Shown here: positions 10,867 to 21,069 of the stretch, piece after piece
Layout of the letters: each line of letters begins with the position of its first letter
How positions within the stretch are numbered: position 1 is the first letter of the stretch
Source: Dipteronia dyeriana
Taxonomy: Eukaryota > Streptophyta > Magnoliopsida > Sapindales > Sapindaceae
DNA: 64,000 bases
Direction of reading: 5' to 3'
Assembly (NCBI GenBank): GCA_032871835.1
Contig: CM065296.1
Coordinates: 2,862,001 to 2,926,000, forward strand
Notes under the pieces: generated by a model
What the model was told of the DNA's origin: nothing
What the model saw: the letters and a program-made list of their open reading frames with translations, nothing else
Database searches by the model: none
Translations under genes and position numbers: made by a program

Positions 10867-12732
10867 ATGGCAGGAAGTAGAAGCAGCTCAGGGAATGGCC
10901 AAAAATCACCAGGCGATTTCCATGTTGGCAACAGGTCATAAGATCCTGCAGCAAACACAAAAAACCGGCCTGCACACATGGCAGGGATCCAGCAAGTTCC
11001 TCCAACCAACAGAGACCTTACGATGCGTTTCCAAAAGGCCCTGCAGTAATTGGTGACAGACGCAACGAGGGAAGGGAATGATCTACTGGCTGCATGAGCA
11101 CATACTCCCAATCCTCCACCAGTAAGGCTCCGTTCGGTGGTGGTTGGGCCAGGAATAACTATGCTAGAAACCAGAAGGAACTCTTCCCCAATCAACCCGA
11201 CTGGGCAGGAAACACTTGAAGAGGAACAACATCACCAGAGGCTGGACCACAATCAAACAGTACGCACTAGACATCGTAAATATGGTCGGCACAAGAGTCG
11301 GTCGCCATCAGAAGATAGCGATCGGCCTCATCACAAACGTCATTGCGGAGTCATACGAGAAACTCGGCATCAAAGTGGAGAGCCAGAAAGAATGACAGTT
11401 ACCCAACGGTTCAACCGTCGAGGAAGCCTGGTGGGGGACAGAGATGTCATGATCTAGAGCCTAACTCAAGAAGTCGAGAACAATAGGCGTCAGATGGATG
11501 TCTTGGTCAGACGTTATGGTTATAATGATTTATCTGACGACGACTCAGACAGCCCATTTACCAAGGAAATCTTGCGGACCCCTTTCCCAGAAAGGTTCAG
11601 GATACCGCACGTGGAACAGTTTAAGAAAGACACGGACCCAAAAGAGCACGTGAGACTCTATAAAAGCGCCATGGCCTAGTATGCCCACAACGATCCCTTA
11701 TTATGTCTCAATTTCCCACAAACTCTAGGAGACATGGGGTCGAGGTGGTTCGGAAAGTTACCTTCAGCAAGCATTAAGAGTTTCAGTGAACTAAGCAGGA
11801 GCTTCTCAAGGCAATTCCTGAGTAACGTTCACAGGAAAAAGTCAGTGGCTCACCTTGCTCAAATAAAACAAGGGAAAGATGAGTCACTGAAGAAATATCT
11901 AGGGAGATTCGGCCAAGGGGTATCAGAGATTGACAGTGCAAACGATGAAGCCATAATCGCTGTATTCATCAATAACTTGCAGAATGGACGGCTATCATTT
12001 GATTTGAGAAGAGCACGGCTGACTAGGTATGCTGACATGATGGATATGGTAGGAAGATACACATTGGTCGAAGAAGAAGAATTAGCTACAAGAGGAAGCT
12101 ATATGCACGGGGGAAAGCCTGAACAGAAGGATGCTGAATCCAAGAGGCTGAATCAAAAAGGAAAGCTAAAAGAGGACGAGAAGGAGAAAAACAAGGATGA
12201 AGGTAATGGGTTCAATGCCGAGCGGTCCATAGAGAAATACTATTGCAGATATACCAATTACACCCCTCTTCGAAAAAAACAAGAAGAAATTTTAGCCATC
12301 TTAGAAGAGAAGAATATGGTGCAAGAACCGCGACGACAATCACAGTTCTCCCGGAGAGATACAGCCAAGTATTGCAGGTTTCACAAGGAAACCGGGCATG
12401 AGACTTCAAAGTGTTTCCAGCTCAGAGATTACATAGAGACTCTTATTTGGGAAGGGCACATGCGGGATGTAATCTTGATAAAAGATGAGAGATCAGAAAC
12501 TAAGAGAGAAGTCAAGGTTGATCACAACTCTGGTCAAAATCAAAGAACCAGCCCCGAAGCCAATCAAGTAATACATACAATTTTTGGAGGACCCTCTACT
12601 GGGAGAAGCAACCGAGAACGAACTCAGGAAATCAGAGAAGCAATAGAAGCAAGGAATAACTTCGACGTAAACTCGGTTGAGCTAGACCCGACAAAGGGTA
12701 AAGGAAGGATGGGACCTAATAGTCTTTACTGA
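10867..12732 (+). pseudogene. E1 gag (stop-interrupted)
   Basis: One frame runs from ATG 10867 to the stop at 12730-12732, with stops at 10939, 11455, 11677 and others in the first part. The capsid region (retrotrans_gag type, about 11.6-12.1 kb) contains PKEHVRLYKSAMA and LGDMGSRWFGKLPSASI, then SFSRQFLSNVHRKKSVAHL and KYLGRFGQ. The nucleocapsid part has YCRFHKETGHETSKCFQLRDYIE, the C-x2-H-type knuckle usual in Tat Gag. The stop at 11677 (TAG after GCC) fits a C-to-T change from CAG. The first 600 bases are Arg/Ser-rich and low in similarity to anything I know. It would form the particle shell. Confidence 0.85.
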
Positions 12733-13396
12733 GGCAGATTCCCATGGCGTCGATGTTCGACCTAATGACGCTTTGGTTATAAGTGCCCGGATTGGCCATA
12801 GGGAAGTCCGGAGAATTTTAATAGATAATGGGAGTTCAACAGACATCCTAAGCGTGGCCGTATACGACCAGCTAAGACTAGATCGAAAAGATTTACAGTC
12901 TTTCCATACTCCATTAAGAGGGTTTGGAGGGATAGAGGTCAGGGCACTCGGGACGGTAAAACTACCCGTAAAGATCGGAACGGCACCATGCCAGAGGACT
13001 GTCCTGCTCGACTTCGTGGTAGTTGACTTGGATAATTAGCCGTATAATGCATTATTGGGCCGGCCATTCCTAAATAAAACAAGGGCCGTGATGGCCACTT
13101 ATGCATTAATGATCAAGTTCCTAACAGAACAAGAGGTTGGGATAGTCAAGGGATCCCAAGAGATGGCCCGAAGAGCAAACCTGTCAGTATACAAAGACAA
13201 GCATGATGCTGAACAAGTGTGCACCATAATGCAGCCAAATCAGTGTAAAGAATCCTTGCCATTCGAACTGGATCCAAGGAAGGACTCGAATGAATACAAA
13301 ACAGAATTGGTTGAAGTAGTACTTAAAGAAGACGAACCAGATAAGAAAATCAAGATCGGGGGGCTAACTTGGATGGAAAAGTCAAGCAAGACTTAA
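12733..13396 (+). pseudogene. E1 protease region
   Basis: Pieces 12773-13039 and 13055-13396 are in a different frame from gag and separated by one stop. The retropepsin-like active site reads RRILIDNGSSTDIL, where families usually have D-T/S-G; the catalytic Asp is kept but Asn replaces the Thr/Ser. The later part contains NALLGRPFLNKTRAV, the flap-distal motif typical of these proteases. It continues into the RT by an overlap with the RT frame at 13369. Confidence 0.75.
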
Positions 13397-14780
13397 CCAA
13401 TCTGCTTAGAGAGTACAAAGATGTATTCGCTTGGAGTCACGAAGATATGATCGGAATAGATGCCCGAGTAATATCCCACCACCTCGCAGTTTGCCCGAAC
13501 GTAAAACCGGTAATACAAAAGAGAAGATCACTCAATCCTGAAAGAAGTCAAGCAATCAAACAAGAGGTGGAAAAGCTACTGGCAACTGGATCAATTAGAG
13601 AAGTCAGCTACTCTCAGTGGGTCGCCAACGTTGTCCTTGTCCAAAAAAAAAATGGACAATGGAGGATGTGCGTAGATTTCACGGATCTGAACAAGGCATG
13701 TCCAAACGATAGCTCCCCACTTCTAAGGATAGACCAGCTGGTGGATGCCACAGCAGGTCACGAATTTCTTAGCTTCATGGACGCTTACTCGGGATACAAT
13801 CAGATCCGGATGAACAAAGCTGATGAAGAAAAAAAAGCTTTCACAACGGATCAGAGTTTATATTGCTACACAGTAATGCCCTTCGGTTTAAAAAATGCAG
13901 GTGCTATGTATCAAAGGTTGGTCAAAAAAATATTCACTCGGCAAATAGGAAGGAACATGGAAGTGTACATTGATAACATGTTGACTAAAAACGTCTCGGC
14001 AGATGAGCATGCCCGGGACCTCCGAGAGACATTTGATGTTCTGAGAAGATACCAGATGAAATTAAACCCGAACAAATGTTTATTCGGAGTCCATTCGGGG
14101 AGATTCTTGGGTTTTGAAGTCCATCAAAGAGGAATCGAAGTTAATCCCGAGAAGATCCAGGCTTTGCAAGAAATGACCTCACCTAAAACATTGAAAGAGG
14201 TACAGCGCTTAACAGGGTGTTTAGCCTCCTTGGGAAGATTCATCTCAAGGGCTACAGACAGGTGCGCACCCTTCTTCAAGATAATCAAAAAAGTGAAAGG
14301 ACTCGAGTGGAATAAAGAGTGCGAGCAAGCATTCTTAAAAATAAAAGAGTACTTGGGACATGCTCCCGTTCTCTCAAAACCGTAAAAATGGGAAATACTT
14401 CAGCTGTATCTGTCAATAACCGAGCTTGCAGCAAGTTCAGTCTTAGTTAGAACAGAAGATGGAGTGTAGAAACCTGTGTATTATACCAGCAAGGCACTCG
14501 TACCGGCTGAGACCAGGTACTCACAGGCAGAGAAGATGGCCTTAGCATTGGTTTCAGCAGTAAAAAAGCTGAGACCATATTTTCAGGCCCATACAATCCA
14601 GGTTCTCACCAATTGCCCATTAAGACAAATTTTACAAAAACCAGAAATATCAGGAAGACTTACCAAATAGGCAATCGAGCTAAGTGAATTCGATATTCAT
14701 TACGTCCCCAGAACCTCCCTCAAATGACAAGCTGTGGCAGACTTCATAACCGAGTTCACATAACCAAACCTGGAAGCAAA
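13369..14780 (+). pseudogene. E1 reverse transcriptase and first RNase H
   Basis: The 338-residue open piece 13369-14385 has the gypsy RT motifs in order: VANVVLVQKKNGQWRMCVDF, LNKACPNDSSPLLRIDQLVD, SFMDAYSGYNQI, MPFGLKNAGAMYQRL, and the palm as VYIDNMLTK. The family norm is YIDDM, so the second catalytic Asp is Asn here (GAT to AAT fits a G-to-A change). The RNase H that follows (14476-14670, YYTSKALVPAETRYSQAEKM) is cut by stops near 14385, 14470 and 14670. Dead by sequence. Confidence 0.88.
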
Positions 14781-14781
14781 A

Positions 14782-15280
14782 AGACTCTTGGATAAGAGTT
14801 TCCCATGGAAACTGTATGTTGATGGCTCTTCAAATACTCATGGCAGCGAGGCAGGGATTGTAGTTCGCACCCCAAAAGGAGATGATGTTGAATGTGCCAT
14901 GAGATTTGATTTTAAAGCAACCAATAATCAAGTCGAGTACAAGGCATTGTTAGCTGGAATCAGAGTCTGCATAGCTCTCGGGGCAGATGAAGTTGAGATA
15001 TTCAGCGATTCACAGGTAGTTGTCAACCAGGTTATGGACGAGTACCAGGCCAAAGATGAAGGTATGATAGCCTACCGTGACATCGCGAAACAGCTCCTCC
15101 AAAAATTTAAAGAATACAAGATCGCTCAGATCCTAGGGAAGAAAATGAAAAGGCTGACGCATTGTCTAAATTAGCGTCAGCAACAACCTCAATCAGACCA
15201 AAGACCATTCCAGTTGCACACCTCCTTAAACCGAGTACAGCTGAACCTAAGCATTTGGAAATTTTAGAAATCCGAACACC
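14782..15280 (+). pseudogene. E1 second (archaeal-like) RNase H
   Basis: After the RT-linked RNase H there is a second RNase H-type domain: WKLYVDGSSNTHGSEAGIV (first Asp), NNQVEYKALLAGI (Glu), VEIFSDSQVVVNQV (Asp) at 14788-15174. An additional RNase H of this kind between RT-RH and IN is a published hallmark of Tat-lineage elements. The three acidic positions are kept. A frameshift near 15160 separates it from the integrase. Confidence 0.75.
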
Positions 15281-16529
15281 GTAAGATGGTTGGATGGTCC
15301 AGCTGAGAAGGTTCCTAGAAGATGGCGTGCTCCCAGAAGATCCGGTATTAGCAAAGTGCATCAGGTATCAATCGGCTTGGTATACCATGATCGGAGGAGA
15401 ATTATACAGAAGGGGGTTTTCCCGAGCTCTCCAAAGATGCGTACTGGAAGAAGATGCAAATCGAATACTTCAAGAGATCCACGGAGGAGTTTGCAAGAAC
15501 CATACTAGGGGTAGAAGTCTGGCGCATAAGGTACTTAGGCAAGGCTATTACTGGCCTACGCTTTTCTCAGACGCACAGCAATGGTCAGAAAGTTGCAATA
15601 CCTGTTAAAGGATTGCTAACGATATCCGACAACCCCTAGAAAAGCTTAGAAACCTCACCGCCCCATGGCCATTCACCATGTGGGGCCTAGATCTGATCTG
15701 CCCAATGTCAGCTGGGACATGGGGTGGAGCAAAGCACTCCATAGTCGTTGTCGATTATTTCACAAAATGGGCAGAAGCTGAAGCGTTGGTGCATATCACA
15801 TAAGCTAACACCATAAATTTTGTAAAGAAAAACATACTTTATAGGTTTGGAGTTCCGAACACTATAATCACTGACAATGGCACCCAGTTTGATAACCTGA
15901 AGTTTAGACAGTTGTGCGAGAAGTGCCAGATTGCTAATTACTATGCCACACCAGCCCACCCTCAAACAAATGGGCAGGTAGAAGCAGTAAATAAAATTAT
16001 CAAGCACACCATCAAAGCAAATCTGGATGCCAAAAAAGGAAGCTAGGTTGAAAAGCTTCCCGAAGTATTATGGGCATACCAGACGACAACAAAGACTTCA
16101 ACAGAAGAGACTCCGTACACTTTAGCATTTGGAACAGAAGCTGTTATCCCCATAGAAACATCGTATGCGTCATCACTGGTCAGGCTATACGATGAAGAAC
16201 AGAATGTTGATATGCTACTACAAAGTTTGGAAGAGCTAGAAGAAAAAAGGGAAAAGTCCCGAATAAGAAATACAACATATCAACAAAGAGTGGCTCGCCA
16301 CTACAACTCTCGTGTTAGGATTAGGAAATTTCAGCTAGGAGACCTGGTGCTCAGGAAGGTGTCATTGAACACAAAAAATAAAGCCCCAGGATCCCTGGCT
16401 GATAAATGGAAAGGTACATGCAAGATCGAGGAGATAGCTGGCCATGGAGCTTATTGGATTGCTCGACCCAATGGAGGGGTTTTACCCCGACCATGCAATG
16501 CCCAATATCTGAAGATTTTCTATCCTTAA
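15281..16529 (+). pseudogene. E1 integrase
   Basis: Zinc-binding N terminus (YYWPTLFSDAQQWSESCNTC, 15294-15608). The core, read through stops, has WGLDLICPMSAG (first Asp), ITDNGTQFDN (second Asp, near 15.87 kb) and QTNGQVEAVNKI (Glu). The C-terminal domain 16212-16529 holds QLGDLVLRKVSLNTKN and ends YLKIFYP. Against the E2 copy, one stop is TGG to TAG (GSW became GS-stop, near 16044) and another lies in a CG-to-CA-rich codon run near 15802. All three catalytic residues remain, but three or more stops break the chain. Confidence 0.85.
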
Positions 16530-17079
16530 AATTACATATATATGTTCTTTTTTTTCTAGTCAGGACAATATTAGTCAGGATAAATATTAAACTGTAATTT
16601 GAATCTTTGTTGATTTTTGCAGTAATAAATAAAACTACTCGGGATTTCCAAAAGAAAACATACGATAATAAGAACATATGGAAGAAGAGCATGATAATAA
16701 GAACATGCAAATAGAATTCTCGGGACCACCAAATCTCGAATGGGTGGAAAAGCTCGTAGGAGCATGCCAGCCATCAGGGTCAAAATGACCTTCGCAAAAA
16801 GGCAAACCTGATGCACCAGACTCTGGAAAAATGCTCGGGACTCTATCGGAAGAAATTCCGGTGAAATGCAAAGCTATGTTGAAGCAATTTTTTTTTAAAT
16901 AAAAGAGCTCAACGATTCGATAAACCCTTGTGTATAAAAACTGGGGAGACGTCCTTGGTATTGCATAAGGACTCGAACGTATGATCATGGTGAGCTTTGA
17001 TGTAATGTTCGGGTAGCAAACGGGTATGAAACACAAGTGTAAACTTGCCTGTTTCAAGATGACTCAGTTAATAATAAAG
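16530..17079. other. Spacer between E1 integrase and tandem array
   Basis: Noncoding. The last 400 bases are shared with E2 (46308-46680), for example the GATTGCTCGACC end of integrase and the GGAGCATGCCAGCC segment. I see no gene. Confidence 0.6.
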
Positions 17080-17547
17080 AGCCAGTTTAATAAGATACTT
17101 GGCAATTGAAGTCATTCGGGTAACAACCGGTTTAATAAGATACTCGGTTAAGTTATCCGAACATTGAAGAAGCCAGTTTAATAAGATACTTGGCAATTGA
17201 AGTCATTCGGGTAACAACCGGTTTAATAAGATACTCGGTTAAGTTACCCGAACATCGAAGAAGCCAGTTTAATAAGATACTTGGCAATTGAAGTCATTCG
17301 GGTAACAACCGGTTTAATAAGATACTCGGTTAAGTTACCCGAACATCAAAGAAGCCAGTTTAAAAAGATACTTGGCAATTAAAGTCATTCGGGTAACAAC
17401 CGGTTTAATAAGATACTCGGTTAAGTTACCTGAACATCGAAGAAGCCAGTTTAATAAAGACACTAGGCAATTGAAGTCATTCGGGTAATAACCGGTTTAA
17501 TAAAATACTCGGTTAAGTTACCCGAACATTAGGCAGTTTAATACACC
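17080..17547 (+). repeat. 91-bp tandem repeat array in E1
   Basis: AGCCAGTTTAATAAGATACT recurs at 17080, 17171, 17262, 17353 and 17444, always exactly 91 bases apart, with a shortened sixth start after 17530. Each unit is itself two related halves: CCAGTTTAATAAGATACTTGG and, about 45 bases later, CCGGTTTAATAAGATACTCGG. E2 has the same array. The array lies between the pol gene and the 3' end of the antisense gene. Confidence 0.95.
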
Positions 17548-18562
17548 ACTCGGCAACAATCAGCAATAAACAGATCAAGACAATTCAATTCAAAATAAAA
17601 TAAAATTTTGTTGCTCCTAAAAGAATGGTTACAGATCAAAGAGTGGTAAAAGTAAAAAAAAAAATTAGAATTTTCTACGGTTCTACAAAATTAAGGTTGC
17701 GAGGATTTAGAGCCTTTGCCAATACTCGGATCTGGCACCATCTCATACTCACGAAGCAGGCTCTCATTAAACAGCCAAGCGATATTGTCGACAATATCAT
17801 CCCTCCACTGGCTGTAATCTTCACCCAGGACGGCCCGACATCTAGGACTTCACCCTCAACCGACTCTTGACTTGCATAAAAGGTCGAGAGAGAATGCTCG
17901 AACGGAATCTCTAAATGCATGGGATGGGGCTCTTTGCCTTGACTACGATAGTAGGCTCTCTATTCCTTCATCTGAATCCGAAGAGATTCCAAGGACCGGT
18001 CCACGTGATGTTTGATTGACAGCTCCCAATTAGCTCGGACCTTCTCAGTCGCCCTATTCTTAACTTTGAAGAACTCACCGGCCGGAACTAGCCCACGTTG
18101 AAATTCCCGAAGAAGTAGGGCATCACAAGCAGAGGATATTTTAAAACGATCCACCCCTTGGACTTTAAGTTCCAACCTGGCTTCTCGGGATATGGATTCA
18201 ACTGTCAGCACTTGGCACTCCAGATCTTCAATTTTTTAGTCATACGCCGACTTCGACTGTTCCGCCTCCTGCTCAAACTTAAGCACGGATTCTTCAACAG
18301 AAGATAAGAGATGTTGAAGTGATGCAACCTTCTCCTCTGCCAACGATGCCTTCTCCTCTGCCAAAGATGCCTTCTCCTCGGCTTCAACCTGCTTCTCCAG
18401 ACAATGGTCGGCGAATATCCGTACAGAACCGACCTCCTGCTGGTAAGCTTTCTCGGCTCGAGCACGGCCCTCCTCACTTGCCTTCAGCTGAGCCTCCAGA
18501 CGCTTTATTCGATCAGCTTGATGTTGTTGCATCTGAACTAACTCAGCGAATTCAGCCACCAT

Positions 18563-18627
18563 CTGTAAAGAGATATATTCAGAAATCTGACAGAAGCAAA
18601 ATAATAGAGGAGTCAGATTTAACTTAC
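18563..18627 (-). other. Intron 2 of the E1 antisense gene
   Basis: On the minus strand the intron starts GTAAGTTAAATC after ...GCATCTTAT and ends CTCTTTACAG before ATGGTGGCTGAATTC. Length 65 bases. E2 keeps GTAAGTTAAATC and a TTTTGCAG acceptor at the same place, but longer. Confidence 0.65.
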
Positions 18628-19433
18628 ATAAGATGCACTGTCGAAAACATTTTGAAGACGTTCGGTCAGGGAACCATCCCGAAAGCCACTCCAGCAGTCT
18701 TCCCTGATAAAAGCCCGACATGAGGACATCTCCTGTAGCATATCCTGGGGAGAATGGAATAAAGGAACCCCCGAGGGTTCAGCTCCTAAATTTCCAAACT
18801 CGGGGGCAGGAGAAGCCCTGTTCAGTTCTAAGGATGGAGAAAGATTTGAAGGAACCCTCGAAGGTTCAGCCTCCATATTTCCAACCTCGGGGGTAGAAGA
18901 AGCCCTACTCGGTTCTGAAAAGTCCGCACCTACTGATGCTCAAGTGCCAACACTCGAGGCAATCTCATCTGCAACATCTTCATCACTGGAGTCAATAAAT
19001 GAGACTACATAGGGAACTTTGAGAGGACGATACGGCGAACTAACTGCCTTTCGCTTCTCACCCCGAGAACGGTGGAAGTTAAGATCAGCAGCAGGATCTT
19101 CCTACAGATCGTCCTGAAAAGATTCAAAGAATTCGGCACCTGCAGGCACTTGATCCGTCAAAAAGTTACCATCGTCGCCGACTTCAAACCGTCCAACAGG
19201 CTCTTCACACGGGCCTTCACTCTGGCCACTTGGACCAGCAGAATCCTGAGTAGGAAGCTGAGCACCCAGATCAACGCATTCAGGAATTTGTTCCTCAGCA
19301 GTGTCGGTTTCCTCATCAGGCTCGGGTGGAGCAATACCCTCATCACCCTGACGGGAAGCTTCTTTTCTACTCGCCTCCAAAATCAACTTCACTTGGCGAG
19401 CCTGAAGATCGTTAACGATGTCCATATCGAACA

Positions 19434-19501
19434 CTTAAAAAAAATCATATCAGAAAATGAAAAGCAGAAAAATACAATAGAAAGGGTGCCAGGTTACTTA
19501 C
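19434..19501 (-). other. Intron 1 of the E1 antisense gene
   Basis: On the minus strand it starts GTAAGTAACC after GCAGGCGAT and ends with TTTTTTAAG before TGTTCGATATGG. Length 68 bases, T-rich before the acceptor. In E2 the first two bases of the donor read AT (ATAAGTAACC), so splicing there would fail. Confidence 0.6.
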
Positions 19502-20749
19502 ATCGCCTGCGATGGCCCGAAATCTGTCTGAAGAGGCCGAGCTTTATCAAATCCTCCTCTTTAAAAAGGTAGCTATTGCTCCTCTTCTCCAGAGTACGAA
19601 CAGCTGTCCGAGTCAACCTCTTCAGCTCAGAATCATTATAATCAATTATTTTTCTGTTCCACACTTCAGGGAAACAGAAGAAACGGGGAACACTCAACAC
19701 CGTTAGGGAATCCCCAGATCCAACAGTGACGTTGAGCCCGAGAGCCCCTCTAGTAAAAAACCAAATGTTCTTCCAGAACTTGTTGAATGTAGGGAATCCC
19801 CATACAAAACCATCAAAAACATTGACCTCCCGATTCACCTTTGCTTCTTTGGGGACCCAACCGTCCGATGGAGTAGATGTAAGAAAATAGGTCCTTGTTT
19901 TGCTAACCTGTCTCAGCGTAAAGAAATGCCTGATTTCATTCGGGTTCATTCGACTGAACATGTGCCACATGCACATCAAGACTTTGTAACTATTCGGAGC
20001 CAATTGAGCTGGGGCTATCCGTGCTTCAGCCAAAAACCAGTCAATAAATGGTTGAAAAAGAAGTGTGACGCCACAGCAAAGCATGGATCCAAAAATCGCG
20101 ACCATACCCTTAGGAGGATTCCATACGGCTCTATCCCCCGTAAGAACCAAAGTGACTGAGTCTGGCAAGTCGAATCAGCTGGCCTGACCACATTCGGCTC
20201 AGTAACAAAGCCACTCGGGCGAGTATCAGAAAACGAAAGACGAGACGCTCTGTACACTTTATCAATGTCACCCTCGTTAACAGTCTGTTTCCTGGTCTGA
20301 ACGCTGCTCGAGCCGTGCTTGTATAGCTTACTTCTGCTCTGATGTTTACCCATCCTTCAAAAAGATACCCTGTGATCAGAAATATCAGAATTAGAACTAG
20401 ATGGAGAACTCTATACAGGGCTAAAAGTGACGTCATGGTGAAGCCCAAAAACATCAACCTCTAAGAATGGAGGTTCATCTATTGGGATATCCCCCAGCAA
20501 TCGTTTAATACAAGAAACTAACTGGAAATCCCGACGTTCTAATGCATCAAAAGCGATTTTAAATAGACGATGTCGGGAGGATGGCCCCATTAAAACTAAC
20601 ATTGAATTAAGATTGATACAAGATCTTCAAACGGAGAATCGCAAACTTCTGGATAAAGAAATTTGAGTTTAAAGAAATATCTGCTGAAAATTGTTGAGAA
20701 TAAAACCAACGATGTTTCTCTGCGAAGAATTTAAAGAGGAGACGGCATG

Positions 20750-20768
20750 AAACCCTAGGATTTTTATA
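20750..20768 (-). promoter_or_regulatory. Candidate promoter of the E1 antisense gene
   Basis: Minus strand TTATAAAAAT followed within a few bases by CCTAGGGTTT, a TATA box next to a telo-box-like AAACCCTA motif, about 150 bases before the ATG at 20602. About 90 bases further upstream is the palindrome GACACGTGTC (20852-20861), a G-box. Plant promoters often combine these. E2 has the telo-box-like motif but a changed G-box (GACGCGTGTC). Confidence 0.4.
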
Positions 20769-20851
20769 ATGAAACTCGATGACGTATGCGGCGTTTGAGG
20801 AGACGCAAAAAACATTTCTCATAAATGATATTGAAAAACGAAGAGACGAGG

Positions 20852-20861
20852 GACACGTGTC
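20852..20861. promoter_or_regulatory. G-box palindrome upstream of the antisense gene
   Basis: GACACGTGTC, a perfect 10-base palindrome with core CACGTG, the site known for plant bZIP and bHLH factors. It lies in the 3' untranslated part of E1 as read on the plus strand, between the antisense TATA motif and the 3' LTR. Confidence 0.4.
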
Positions 20862-21059
20862 AAAACAGAAAGTAGCCCTCGACCTTCAGAACTTCAAAAC
20901 GTCGCCATCATTTAAGATCTCGGGTAATAAAGCGAATCGAAATTACAGGGTCACCATTAAGGCACGCCATTATGACAAGACGGATGTTCTGACGAGTAAA
21001 ATATAAAGATGATTAAAAGAGTCTTGCACGAAATGAAATTTACTCGGCAAAAATATTTT

Positions 21060-21069
21060 AAGGGGGAAA
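21060..21069 (+). other. Polypurine tract of E1
   Basis: AAGGGGGAAA directly before the 3' LTR start (21070). E2 has TTAGGGGGTAT at the equivalent place. Confidence 0.8.

Larger units (their letters stand above)
17675..20602 (-). pseudogene. E1 antisense gene, spliced, 'putative gypsy type transposon' family
   Basis: Long gene opposite to gag-pol. From ATG 20602 it reads SSRHRLFKIAFDALERRDF, then a Ser-rich piece, MGKHQSRSKL (20353), then the conserved core RAVWNPPKGMVAIFGS, FLAEARIAPAQLAPNSYKVL, RHFFTLRQVSKT, GFVWGFPTFNKFWKNIWFF, VPRFFCFPEVWN (19494-20168). After an intron (19434-19501) comes an acidic segment (QDLL-type, PPEPDEETD, EPVGRFEVGDDG) and after a second intron (18563-18627) a coiled-coil-like stretch (VQMQQHQADRIKRLEAQLKA; AEEKASLAEEKASLAEEK). 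The core resembles the family annotated as putative gypsy type transposon in Tat elements. Frameshifts and stops mean this copy is not functional. Role unknown; an Env-like or regulatory role would be speculation. Confidence 0.75.

Noticed and set aside
17080..17547. Regular repeats that might suggest a CRISPR array
   Set aside because: The 91-bp units are contiguous head-to-tail repeats without unique spacers, and they lie inside a eukaryotic retrotransposon.
18319..20159. Plus-strand ORFs between E1 pol and the 3' LTR
   Set aside because: They are shadows of the antisense gene; the minus strand has conserved motifs and introns, and the plus-strand frames are not kept in E2.
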